DNA of 64,000 nucleotides from Humulus lupulus (lineage: Eukaryota; Streptophyta; Magnoliopsida; Rosales; Cannabaceae), in contig NC_084793.1 of the NCBI RefSeq assembly GCF_963169125.1, positions 213,554,652-213,618,651 of the forward strand, in the 5' to 3' direction. The first letter of the stretch is position 1. Each line of letters starts with the position of its first letter. Below are positions 46,876-59,500 of the stretch, one piece after another. The notes under the pieces are model-generated. The model did not search any database, had not been told where the DNA came from, and saw nothing but the letters and a program-made list of their open reading frames with translations. A program made the translations under genes and the position numbers.

Positions 46876-48852
46876 TGTAACACCCTACTACCCAGGGACC
46901 GTTACGTCGTGGATTTTAAACATTGCTAAACTTGCTAACCGAGTCATTTGGCCATAATCGTGTAACTAAGTGTGATTGATGGTTTAGGGTTAAAATTTTT
47001 GGTTAAAGATACAAAGTTTCACTTAAACATTTACTGTATACATTGGGATCCCAAAAATATAATTTAAAGGTTAATTACAATAAAATATTTACAACGAGCC
47101 GTCCTAAGCGGCAAATAGGGTTTAACCCTAGTTCATCTTTAAACCCTCGACCGTGGTGGTCGAGCAACCGCATATGTACACATTGTCACCTAAGCTCTCC
47201 AAGTCAAGGATGGTCCAGCTTTCTTTTGCCTTTACCTGCACCACATAGCACCCGTGAGCCGAAGCTCAGCAAGAAAACTCAATATGCTCATGAACAGGTA
47301 ATAACATGTTACTAAATCATAATAGGCATGCCTAGATATAATAGCCCTATTCATGAATGCAGGCAGGTACAAAACAATCATTGTGAAATCTCGTGCTCCA
47401 AGTAGATGACTAATAAGTCTCTCTCTTTGAGGTAGATGACTAATAAGTCTCTTTCAGGTAGACAACTAATAAGTCTTTCTCTAAATAGTTGACTAATAAG
47501 TCACTCTCTAAATAGATGACTGATAAGTCTATCTGTGAGTAGATGATTGATAAGTCTATCTCTGAGTAGGATGACTGATAAGTCTATCTCTGAGGTCTCA
47601 TGCCCTCCTAGCCATGTGACGTTTCATTCACCTGAGCTTATAGCATTGGCTCTATGTAACTAGCCTTTAGACTAGACAAGCGCTTTTAGTTTTCATTGAA
47701 CTTAAGGTCGGTCAAGCATTTCATGCTTATGATGATAATGTTTCTGTCGATTAAATCTAATCTTTTTGGCTTGCGTTAAACACGCTAATACTGTTCTTGA
47801 CTCATAAGCCAATACCATACTACCAGCGCCCAGTACCACTGCCGAACTTGACTAATAAGTCATAACTTCACAATCAATACTGACACTGTTGCTGTTACTC
47901 ACTAATAAGTCAGTACCATGCATAAGTAAGCAATTCAACCAGGCATATATCATATGTCAAATATCCAAATGTAGGGCATTCAGCATGCTTACTCAACAAT
48001 CACTAGCATAATTATGATCATGCACATTTACAGAGACTCAAGCTTTGATAAATTCCATAGTCAATATTTAAGTCATGCCCTAATCACATGTGCTGCTATG
48101 CATTTTCAATGCAATCAATGTCCACATATAGAGCACTCAACATGCCTCATCAATAACCATGCATGTCACATACTAGGTGCAGTTTTCTTACCTTTGGTCC
48201 AAGCACATGTTACCAATAAATGATCCTTAAGCACGAGCTTGTTTCCAAGCCCCTAGCGATAACATAATCACAACCATAATATAAAACCTCATAAAAAATG
48301 AGTAAATAAATACTTCCAGACCAAGTCCTAGCCTCCAGGACATCGAATCCTACTCAACTGGGCAGTAGGATCGATCCCAGGCCCTTAGAATTAAGTTCCC
48401 ACGCTTAAAAACCAAATATGGGCAAAACTGCCCTTAAGCACCGTGGCCCCCAAACCCTAAGCTGCGGCCTGCCTCTAGACAGAAGCCAGACCACCTCTTT
48501 GTTAACACCTTGCGCTACGGTGCACCTACCTTGCGCCGCGACCCTATCTGGCCATCAGCAAGCTTCCTCCTTCATCAAGCCTGGGCCGCGTCCCGACCAC
48601 GAACCCAGCCAAAAACCTCATTTTCATCATTTAAGAACCTTCCAAAAACCTATCCAAACATCTCCAAATCCCAAAATTAAAGTTCCCAAACATCCTAATT
48701 ATCCAAAACTAGTAAAACCCAAGCTTCAATTCATCCAAAAACTCATCAAAACATAAAATCCAATTCAAAGCTTAGAAACTCAAAAGCTCAAAACTTAAAA
48801 CTTGGATTACCTCCGATAAAGTCATTTACCAACTAAACCCTCTAGCTAATAA
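46876..48852 (-). mobile_element. Relic LTR C' (family C-like), proximal part
   Basis: On the minus strand its end reads ...GGTAGTAGGGTGTTACA, and before it are counterparts of the C1/C2 end (TGACTCGGTTAGCAAGT, AACCCTA). The shared CTTGCTGAGCTTCGGCTCAC motif is on the minus strand at 47248-47276, with GTGCAGGTAAAGGC. Tandem GAC(T)AATAAGTCTNTCTCT units lie at 47400-47590. It is interrupted at 48852 and resumes at 56324. A candidate TSD half CTCAA lies at 46871-46875. No protein is coded. Confidence 0.75.
47400..47590. repeat. About 28-bp tandem repeat in C'
   Basis: Seven to eight degenerate units of GTAGATGACTAATAAGTCTC type. AATAAGTC continues sporadically to 47910. C1 and C2 lack this array. 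Confidence 0.85.
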
Positions 48853-50017
48853 TGTAACACCCAACATTTTCATAATACATTTTTATTATAAATAAGAGTT
48901 TCAATACATAAAATGTACAAGTTTACAAATTTAAGAAATAGTAATGGAAAAATAGTGTTTAAAATATGATTTTATGTTATTAACGAGATTAGAGAGAGAG
49001 AAACTTGAGTAGTCAAGTATTGGACCCGAATGTCATATAATTTTAATTGGGGGTTTTTATACAATTAAGAAAGTTTTGCCAAAGGGCTTATTTGAAAAGA
49101 ATTTTAATATTTGGGGTCCAAGTGTAATTTAAAAAAAAATAAAAATAAAAGGGCTTCAGCCTTTTACCCGTAGCCTCTCCCTCTCTCCTCAGAAAAAATT
49201 TCTTCTCTTTCTCTCTCCTTCTCTTCCTCTTTCTTTCTCTCTCTTTCTCTTTGCGTGCTACTGTTTCCAACGATGTACGACCGCTTTCCGGCCGCCGCAT
49301 ATAGCCACGCGCCGGACCGTTGGATTCAGAGGCCTCCGAACTATCGACTATGCAGGAATCTAGAGCTCACTCGCCAATTAAACTCCTTAACCGGTCGATT
49401 TAAGTTCGACCACTCCGCGACTTCAAAGTTGCGATTCGACCACCTTGGGCATTCGTTTGCCGATCCGTCACCACCATCGTGTTTCTCGTGTTGTGGGCTT
49501 CAAAACCCAATAAATTGTTCCTACATCTACCATAGTTAGGTGGTGGGCTCACCACGAGCCACCGTAGACCGACGGTCAAAACTTAGTTTCGAGGTTCCAG
49601 AGTTCGTTTTGAGTTTTAGAAAATCATCGTTTGGCTTGTTGTGAAACCCGATCATTGTGGTATAATTTCTTTGACCTATATATTGTGATTTAATTGTGAT
49701 TGATTAGAGTAATTTTTATTATGTGTACCTATAGTATATATTTATATATTCTTGATATATTGAATATTTTTCTGTAATTATACTGGTTGTCTCAGATTAT
49801 ATGTATTTCTGATACATGTTTTGATTTTAGGATTGTCCATTTTATAGCCGTTGTGCTGCCCAATTTTATAGAAAATAATAGACAATTAATAAATTTTAAA
49901 AAGACATATTTAATTGATTTTCTATTAATATGGAAATTATTACGATTAATTAATTTTATTGTTATTATTTTGTTAAGTAAATCAAGAATATAGTTTCATG
50001 TATATATATATATATAT

Positions 50018-52294
50018 TGTAACGACCCAAATTCACTAATAAGGCTTAAGGGCCTTGATTAGTGTGCCAGGAGGGCATTAATGGAATAATTGTGATTAAA
50101 TGAGTAATTATATGTTTAATAATGTTTATGTGATAATTGACTATAATATGTGGTAATATGATATGTGATATATGTGAGAACCACATTATTATGTGGGCAG
50201 GTTCGTTGAGCATGACTCAAGACGATTCTAGGGTCAGATAGCGGGAAAAGTCACAATGAGATTTAAGTTATGACTTTGGAGAAGTCGGGGATATTTTTAG
50301 ATGGCGGATAGTGATTTGGGTTACCGGGACATGAAAATAAATATATGGAGATATATTTGAGGTTAGGATGTCTAGGTGGGAATAATGGGGGATTTTACCA
50401 TTTTGGCCTCAGGGACGGTTCCGGCACCCCTAGCCTCGGGATTAACTTAATAGATAAGTTAGACTTAAGGAAGCCTTTAGAAGAAAAATAAACCGAATAA
50501 ACACTTAGGCTCTTTCTCTCTCTCACGCTCAAGGAAACATAAAGGAAACCAAGGGAAACTAGCTGTGATTTCTGAGTTTGGTGATGAGAATTTGGAGGTC
50601 TAGCTCAGGGAGTTATCAAGCACTAGAACAGGGATTAAGGTAAGCATCTAACTCTGTTTTCTGTGGTTGAATTATGGGTTTTAGCTGGGTATTAGTTAAG
50701 TGCTGAAACAAGTTTAGTTGTGATGTTCTAAGGCAGAATTAAGAGGAGAAACTTGGGAGCTTAGCTTGGTCACAGCTTGGCAAAGTGATACTATAGCAAA
50801 GGTGCGTCTCTACTCTTGGTTTAGAGTTTTTTCATGGTGTTTGATGGCTGGTTTGTGTGTGTTTTAGCATTTGGGTTTCAGAAATTGAAAGGAAGAGATT
50901 AAGGTGTGTTAGGCTGTGTTTTCTTGGGAGTTATGTTGTTTAAGTCATGCTAAAGAGGTTGGGAATTAATTAGTTAAGAGTTGGGGAGTTTTGGGATGGT
51001 TTAAGGTGAGGTTTTGAGCTTTGAAATGGTGTAAAATCTGGGTTCGAATGGGAGGGCCGCGGCTCTGTTCTAGAGCACTGCGGCCCTAGCATGCAAAGAA
51101 GACAAGGAGGTTCGGCCTAGGGGGCGTGGCACGACGCCCAAGGCAAGGGCCGTGGCGCGTGTGTGGTTCAATGAGGGAGTGGGCTCTGTTTTGAGGAAGG
51201 GTCGCGTCTAGGCTTTGGGGGCCGTAGCCCTTGGTTGCACACTTCAGATTTTGAGGGTTTTAAGCATGGGTAAGTGGTCTAGTGTGCTCGGGTTTGGTTT
51301 CACCACCGTGCTTGGTGGAATTAGGAGTCCCGGGAGTTAGTTTTGTAATTGGAAACCTATATTTGATTATTTATGAAACCCTAGGCTTTGGTTGTGGCTA
51401 GGTGATAAAAGCTTAGGCTCGGGAACGAATCGTGCTTGAGGGGCGTTGCTCGTAATTCGATAATCGTACAGACTAAAGGTAAGAAAACTGCACCCGGTTG
51501 AATATATGTGACAGGACTAAGGGTTCCCTATTGTAGAAGCTTGAAAAGATGGTATTATGCCATGAAAGTCATTTAGTGAACCAACGGCCTAAGGGTTCCA
51601 AGGGTTTCACTAGCGCACAGGGCGCGACTCGGACACTGGTATCTGAGGACAGCTTATTATGCACTGAGCTTGGTTTAAGCGGGCCAGAGTCAGTGGGTTA
51701 AACAGAGGGTGCGGCCTAAGTCGTCGGCCCTGAATATTATGTGATATGAATGTTATGTGTGATAGAATGTATCATGGATTGGATTGTATATGCTGAATAT
51801 CTGTTGTGGATTATCTGATAAGTATACATGCTTACTGAGCTATTTGTCTGTTGTTATTGTTTGAGTTACCTGTGATGTTTTCTTGCTGGGCCTTGGCTCA
51901 CGGGTGCTACGTGGTGCAGATAAAGGCAAGGGCAAGTTAGATCAGCCCTGACTGGAGAGCTCAGTGAGCAGAATGTACCTAGCCAGGTGCTCGGCCGCCA
52001 CGGTTGAGGTCTAGGCAAGGACGTGGAACCTAAAGACCGTCTGTTTTGCATTAGTATGGCTAGCAGTTATTTATGTACTTATGGGAGTCTGTAAACTTAT
52101 CTTAACTTTGTTTTGTATGGGATCCCATGTTTACCACAATTTAAATATATGAAATGAGTCTTTTGAGACCAAAACCTTTTTAACCATAGATCTCACATGT
52201 TTAGAAACACGTTTTCAAATTAATGACTTGATTAGCAAGTCCTGCACTTTTATAAGTACACAGTGTAATGATCTTGACTATCCAGGGCGTTACA
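50018..52294 (+). mobile_element. Family C solo LTR C2
   Basis: TGTAACGACCCAAATTC...CAGGGCGTTACA, flanked by TATAT (50013-50017 and 52295-52299), within an AT-microsatellite. It is 2277 bases. It shares ends and layout with C1, including CTTGCTGGGCCTTGGCTCAC at 51881 and GTGCAGATAAAGG. Confidence 0.9.
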
Positions 52295-52299
52295 TATAT

Positions 52300-52807
52300 A
52301 TATATATATATGAAAAGTGTAATTTATAGTAAACTTATTATTTAACAATTACTATTATATATTAATATTTTTGTTCATATTTTAATATTAAAATAATATC
52401 AAATATTAGTTTCTTACAGTTATTGATATTTGTAAGACCAGTGAATTTTGGAGAAAGTATATTTATTATATCACTGAGATTGATATTATGACTAATTAAT
52501 AATAATAATAATATAAATATTTATATTTATATTATTATCATTATATCGATTATTACAATTTTAGGTTAAAAATATGATTTCTTTTATAAAATGACTATTT
52601 GAATATATACATTCACATACGTATTGTTATTGAGGTATTTTTTTTATTAATATTGAAATAAGTTTATTTATAGATGATAATTATTATTGTTGTTGTTGTT
52701 ATTATTGTTGTTATTATTATTATTATTATTATCATAAGAGTACATTATCTTATGAGCAAGGTTTAAAGCATGGTTTTATATGAAGAGTTATTTGCATTAC
52801 GTTGATA

Positions 52808-52845
<38 letters not shown>

Positions 52846-53330
52846 CATTTATATAGTTTCTGGTATTGTTGATATACACTATCAATAGTGTATACTTACG
52901 ATTTTGATAGAATTTAATAAATGATGTGCCTTGAATATGATTTGTATGGATTTGATTGATTTACTCTTGGTGAGCAGTTTTAAAATAAGCTAAGGACCTA
53001 AGGTAAGTAAATCTCACCTTTTGTGCTTAAGTGTAAGATGCATGACTACATTGATTGTGTATATCTGATAAGTTAAGTATGGGATGATGATGATGCATAT
53101 GATAAGTATGTGAAGAATGGTTATATGAATATCATAAGGGTGTTGTGTGATATACAATTGATGAATTTCGTGATATGTGAAAGATGTATTACTTGGTTAA
53201 GATTGATATTTTTAATGTGCAAGTATGTGTTCTTATGTTGATGAATATGTGGATTACTTTTATGTTCATAATTTTGTTATATGTTATGATATATGAAGCA
53301 TTTAAGTTTTTAGGCTGGAAACCTTAGACC
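52300..53330 (+). mobile_element. Family E LTR, middle part, rich in ATT/GTT microsatellites
   Basis: Non-coding. It contains (TTA/TTG)n runs at 52680-52735 and 52807-52846, and the GGACCTAAGGTAAGTAAATC donor-like stretch near 52992-53010. Confidence 0.6.
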
Positions 53331-54470
53331 TGTAATGACCCACTAATCTAGACTAATTGGACCATTATCGAAACTATACATAAAACTTACATTTTTACGA
53401 AAATACCATAATTTATTGAGTAACTTGAAAATAAGAGTTATTTACAAAGAAACAGAATACTAAGAAGGATTATGGGATCCCATTGTTTTTAAAACAAAAC
53501 ATGATTTAAAATAAAAGACATTACATAATAATGCGGAAAATACACATAAAAACCATAAAAACATAAAAGGAGACTATATCCTCGAATCGAATAACGCTCG
53601 GCCCCTTGACTCCATTCATCATCGATACACATCCTCCAAGCGTCACGAATCTTACCGCCTCTAAACTTATTTTCCTGCACATAAACAGAAAGGAGTGAGC
53701 CTAATGCCCAGCAAGGAAAACCTAACACATAGTCATATACATAATTTCATAAGAAAACATAAAGACATATCATAACACATAATTCACTTATTATAATGGC
53801 CATTATTACTTGGGGTCCCATAGACTAAACAAGCTTATGCCCATGAGATTAGTGGGGTCCTACCAGCTAAATAGGCTTATGCCCACAATCCTTTTGGGGT
53901 CTTGTTAGTCAAATAGGCATATGCCCAAGCCTACAACATACACATCAATAACATATGAAAACATAACACATAAAATAGCATAATCATAAACATGTAGATT
54001 CTAGCCTATTTTCCTTACCAAAGTTACCGAGATTATGGACTGAGTTGGGATTGTTGGAACACTCCTAAAACCATAAGAAAGAGTAAGTCTAAAGAAAGGA
54101 GATGAAATGAAAGAGATGGAAAGACTAAACCATAGAAAACATACTTACCAACTTATATGCTTAAAAGCTTGGATTCTCTAACCAAAATAAGAATAAGGTT
54201 AGGGGACTGAGTAGAAGGTTTTGAGAAAGGAAATAACATAAAAATACAGAAAAGAACTAGAGTTTTGGGTTTACCTCAAAGATTGCAAGATCAATCTAAC
54301 ATCCACCGAAATACTATAGCACTCACTTACTTCCCAAAGTGTTTGATAAGCTTATGATGTTTAAGCTTATAGTTTTTCCCCAAACCAAGTGTTTACACTC
54401 TCACACTCACTTAACACTAGCAGCCTCTGAACTTAGAGCAAATGGTGAATAATGGCTGGGTACTAGGTCC

Positions 54471-54478
54471 TATTTATA
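54471..54478 (-). promoter_or_regulatory. TATA box of LTR D2
   Basis: Minus strand CTCTATAAATAGGACC, as in D1. Confidence 0.65.
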
Positions 54479-54660
54479 GAGTTTGGGAATGAAAATATCT
54501 TGATTTTACTTGAATAAAAATAATGGCTTTTTAGGTGAAAATCATTTGAATAATCGTTCAGCAGAGGCTGAAGACTCGTTCAGAAGATGCTGGACTGTTG
54601 AAGGAGTTTGAATGGCTGAAGGGAAAAGAATTCAAATGTATTTGAATTCATGCTGGTGGA

Positions 54661-54788
54661 GGCGATATATCGCCCCCTATAGGCGATATATCGCCTGGAC
54701 CTTTGTTCCCGAGGCGACCGTGCATCGATTCGTGTTTTCCGTATCTACGTGCTGCGACATATCGCCCCCTATAGCTGCGATATATCGG
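54661..54788. repeat. GCGATATATCGC palindrome block in LTR D2
   Basis: GGCGATATATCGCC occurs perfectly at 54661 and 54682, separated by CCCTATA. A second, diverged pair (CGACATATCGCCCCCTATAG, CGATATATCGG) follows at 54754-54788. Confidence 0.88.
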
Positions 54789-55230
54789 CATACGCTGAAT
54801 ATTTAAACACGAATTTACACATTTTTAGCTAAGTTTGAATGGATTAAACAGCCTTGACTAAGCCCTCAACGTACTCAAGGCTGCTGACTGCCCCTATAAC
54901 ATTCAAATTTTACCCTTATTTAATTTAATCCTAAAAAATACTTAATCCTTAATTACCATTCATAACATGTGCTTAAAAATCCTATTGGTTGTTGTCTAAA
55001 CCTTATAATATAATAATATAATCCTTAATATCAGACACATTAACCAAACCTTAGGTTATACTTAATATTCTTAAACTATAGGTTAAACTTAGAAAATCTA
55101 TAAGTACTACTATGAGTGTCCAAATAACTCCCGGTCTGAACCAAAAATCCAAAGTAACAATGATAACACTAAACATACTATAATACTACTAAACAATTAG
55201 CTAAGTAAAGTTCTTGGACTCTACAAGACC

Positions 55231-56323
55231 TGAGCCATAGCTCTACGTTAAGGTATAACAACGCCACCAACCCAAAGCTTCATGTATTATGACTAAAGAT
55301 GTTTTGAGTTATATGAGATGTGATACAATGCCTTGATTTAATACCATCAAACATGATACATGAACATGAACATTGGCATTTCAGCATCAACATGTATGCA
55401 TGACATGTACAGTTATGTGATACATTATTATGTGATATAAGACCATGAATATGAATATGAGAAAAGTTATGAAATGCCTTGAAAAGTCTTATGTAAAGTT
55501 AAACATTTTAATGACACAAGGCTTAAGCAAAGTGATAATAAGATGTTTAAAAAGGGTGCCATTGTTTTGATGAAGTAATTAAGTAAGTTCAGTAAAGAAG
55601 ACGGAGGTCTATAAGACTTATAGCGGTTGCCCACTAGTGTGGGCTAGGTCAGAGTTGACCATTCATATATGTTTGCCATGTTCCCATCTTTCTATGTGTA
55701 ATAAGTATGATAGCTATGGCAATGATGAAATGAGTGTTATGATGAGCCTATCTGCGATGATGGCTAGCCGGAGGAGAACCCATGGGATTCTATATGATAT
55801 GTGTAACAAGCCCTGTAGGCATTGGCCAAATCAAACAGTGTGCACAAGTGAAATTGGGCCCATAAAAATGTGAAAGTAAAAGAAAGAGCATAAAAGTAAA
55901 GTTTGAAAGTGCATGAGCAATAAATGAAATGCATAAGTATATAAGTCAGCATATTAGTATATATGCACTTCAAAATCACGACATTCATGTGTGTGTGTGT
56001 ATGCATGAGATTTACTTACTGAGCGTTAGCTCATTATGTTATTTTCCAATATTTTTCCAGGTGTGGCTTTAGATGTTGAGCAACTTGTGGAGCACAGACT
56101 CAGTAGCAATGCAATAGTGGTTTAGGGTTTTCATATGGCTACATTAAATTTAAAGTATTCATACGTGTAATAATTTCTCTTAATAAGTTTATATAAAAGT
56201 TTTAAATTTTTCTGTATTTCTTATTATCATTTTATTTAATTCATTTGGTCAAGTGCCTAACATACTCGTAAACCCTGGAATTTCGAGTATGTGGCAGACG
56301 TACCCTACCTTAAGGTCGTCTCG
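55231..56323 (+). mobile_element. Family E LTR, right part
   Basis: Non-coding, AT-rich, with a short (GT)n at 55987-56000 and the cross-family CTTACTGAGCG motif. Apparent short frames at 55637-56006 have no recognisable content. Confidence 0.55.
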
Positions 56324-56575
56324 AATAAGCTTCTAATCTTCCATAGAATCGCTATGCCTCGATCCTTGCCTGATTCCGAGTCCTAAAACTCAAGTTTCCT
56401 TTGAAAATGCGATCCGGTGTCGAAAAGGGAATGTGAGGGAGAGAGAATGTTCTGAACATTCTTTTTATGTTTCTTAAAAGGTTACTTCAAGCTTAAGTAA
56501 CCTCAAGCAAATCCTAATGACCGGGGTCCCAAAAACACTCTCGGGGTAAAATAGTCAAAACTCCCAGAATTTCCC
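56324..56575 (-). mobile_element. Relic LTR C', distal part
   Basis: On the minus strand it shows weak but ordered similarity to the early part of C2 (TTTTACCxxxTTGGCCTC...CCCxxGCCTCGGGATTAACTT, near 50395-50450). It joins the 48852 break through AATAA. It is interrupted at 56575 by the family A element; the TSD half TTCCC is at 56571-56575, with its partner beyond the window. Confidence 0.5.
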
Positions 56576-59500
56576 TGTAAAGAACGCCCTAGACTAGTAC
56601 TTACAAAACATTCGTACAACATAGCTTATAAAAGAATACCGTCCATTTCTAAAGTCTCAGGGGACTTATTTAAATTCATGCAAGTTGGCGCCATAAGTTT
56701 AAAATAAAACATAGGTTTTTATGCAAAGTTCAAGAAAACCAAATAATTTAAATAACAGAGTCCCACTGATAATTTTAGGAAAAAGTCTCTTAAAACAAAA
56801 CATAATAAAAATGGCGTTCTACGTTGATCGTTTTATCGTCCATAGGATTGCCCCACGCCATACACCCCATGATGAAGAACTCCCCACGTCACCACGCGTG
56901 CCATAGAGAAAACCTATTTGCTACCTGGAAGGAAAGTAAGGGGGTGAGCTAAAAGCCCAGTAAGGAAGTACAAGCAAGTAAGCAAGTAAGAAAAAAAAAC
57001 AACAAACAACCAAACACTAACATTCATCTAAAACATCATGGTCTATCATAACATAATCGTAACATTTCGTCTTATCATAACATAAATGTGACATATCAAC
57101 ATATCATAGCATAAATGTGACATATCAACATATCATAACATAAATGTGACATATCATCATATCATAACATAAGTATATTAGCATATCATAACATAAATGT
57201 GACATATCATCATATCATAACATAAACGTGACATATCAACATATCATAACATACATGTGACATATCATCATATCACAACATACAGCATACATGATGAGCA
57301 TGGAACGCTAGTTGTCCATGTCACCCTATGAGGTAAACAGGAGATCACTGGTCCTTGAATAACCTCGGCGCGTCCGCCCTAGGAGTCACGTCTCAATGTC
57401 CTTAGTAACTCGGTCGATGTATCTGACATCGAAATCTGTTTGATGTATCTAACATCGTATTCTGTTTGATGTATCTAACATCCATTCACATTTCACATTC
57501 AATCATATCATCACATTAAGGCATTCATAATTGCATAACAGTTCATTCATAAAACAGTCTTACCATTCATAGCATAGAAACATAAAATCTATCTAACTTC
57601 CTTACCTCAGGTCCAAGCTAAGAATTTCACAATCTTTTCAACGAGCCTATATCATAATCAAAATAACGTTTCTTAGATTCATAAAATTACTATTTTGCCC
57701 TTCCATACAACTCATGTGTGCATGGGCCATGCACTCATGATAACCGTTACACTAAAACATGCAATTATCGCCAAAAAGAATAATGCTCGTTCTACCCATT
57801 TTGCTAACATGATTGCTTTATAAAAATTACATATTTGAATAATAATCATGATTTTGGACGTAAAAGTTGATTTGCATGTAACATGCATACGTGGGAACGT
57901 TGCGTAATAAAGACGTTTTCAAAAACGATAACCCTACATTTCTTGCTTCTATTGTTTGAAAATCAATGGCCATATTACATGTTTTCTTTAAAATTTCTAA
58001 GTTGATTAAATTTCTCAAAACTTTATTTTATTTTAGCTCAAAATAAAATATGTGACATTTTCATTAAATAAATATTAATTTACCAAGAATTAACCAACAA
58101 GCTTGGGTTTAATTAAAATACCTATTTTAACATGTTTCTTTAGAAAAATATATTTTATTATTGTGTTACAAAAATGATGTGAAAAATATATTTTAAGTGT
58201 GGAAAAATTATATTTTGATTTAATTTATTTAAGACTTAGTTTTTAAGTGGTAAAAACCCATATGTGACAATTTATTAACAATTGTTAACTTTTTAAAACA
58301 AACTTTCAGCCACTATTTATTTTATTCAAAAATCATAAATAAATAGAGTCTAAATATTTTTCTCAATCAAAATAAAGAAAATCATTATTTATCAAAATAT
58401 GCATTCATACCATTAAAATATCAATTTTCAATATTACCATAACTTAGGAAAAATAATTTATTCCAAAAATTAATCAAATCCATTTTTAGTGAAACTTTCT
58501 TCACATTTTATTACAAAATTCCAGCAACCATTTTTTTATCATTAAAATCACCATATTCAATTTTATAAACTCATTTTTTCTCAAAATTCAATAAAAATTC
58601 TGTAGGAAATTAATTGAGTAAAATATCATAATATGAGACTTAAAATCCTCTTTTAATTTCATAAAAATTAACACATTCATCAAGAACATTATTTATGCAT
58701 GCAACTCATATTTTTATCAACTTTTACCCAATTATCTTGAAAAAAAACAGCAAGCTTAATTCTTTGTAAAACTCAACTTTTGTCTCAAAAATTACATAAA
58801 ATCATTCATGCCTATAATCTCATTATGCTCTTATAATATGCATGATTCCACCAACATAATCACATGAATCCTTTAAAAATCATTTGTTGCAATTCCATGA
58901 AAGCCAACAAAACCTTTTCAATAAAATAGCATATAGTAAATTTATACCATGTTCACATGTGCCTTATTTTAACCTAGCATATTTCTATCATTATTTTCAT
59001 GCATCTCACAATTTAATCATTCAAAACAAAACATGCATCTAACAACATTTCATGATCAAAATATCAAGATTACCACTTGTCCTCTTACCCATATATCAAA
59101 GGTCCTAAAACATGGATCAAATATTTTGGTAAATCACACAACAAATCAAGAACACCCTTGGGTGTACCTAGGCCGAAATCACCTTACATGTGCTCATAGA
59201 TTATTACAATTTTTCATGCATAGCAAAATCAACATCACAACCCTTAAACACAAGTCATACTCTCACAAAATCCAAATCCTATACATCATTCCTACCCAAA
59301 AATCAACCATTAACACCATTAGCAAAACCTCAAATACAACCACCAAAAACAATATAAGGCTAAGGAAAAGACCATTACCTCTCTTGATTGTAGAATCAAG
59401 AACACAAAAGATCAATACCACAAACTCCACACCCTTGTTCAAGCCTAGGGTTTTATGGGAAAGCCACCATGAGGAGAAAGAAGAATCCAAACACACACAA

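Larger units (their letters stand above)
53331..55225 (-). mobile_element. Family D solo LTR D2
   Basis: TGTAATGACCC...GACTCTACA on the plus strand, flanked by AGACC (53326-53330 and 55226-55230). Minus orientation follows from homology to D1 and from TATAAATA on the minus strand (54471-54478). It is 1895 bases. Motif counterpart CTTGCTGGGCATTAGGCTCA is on the minus strand near 53698-53717. It has a GCGATATATCGC palindrome block (54661-54788) absent from D1. Confidence 0.93.
48853..56323 (+). mobile_element. Family E solo LTR with two nested solo LTRs
   Basis: It starts TGTAACACCCAAC at 48853 after AATAA (48848-48852). AATAA recurs at 56324-56328, and the flanking C' sequence reads on across the gap. 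After removing the inner LTRs it is about 3.3 kb, the size of the other chromovirus LTRs. The CTTACTGAGCGTTAGCTCA motif (56014-56033) followed by TTTTTCCAG sets the plus orientation. A CT-rich leader lies at 49170-49255. The right end reads GTCTCG rather than CA, so that boundary is less certain. Confidence 0.6.

Noticed and set aside
47043..48756. Several frames of 69-112 codons
   Set aside because: They read antisense through the relic LTR C', with repetitive low-complexity translations and no domain.
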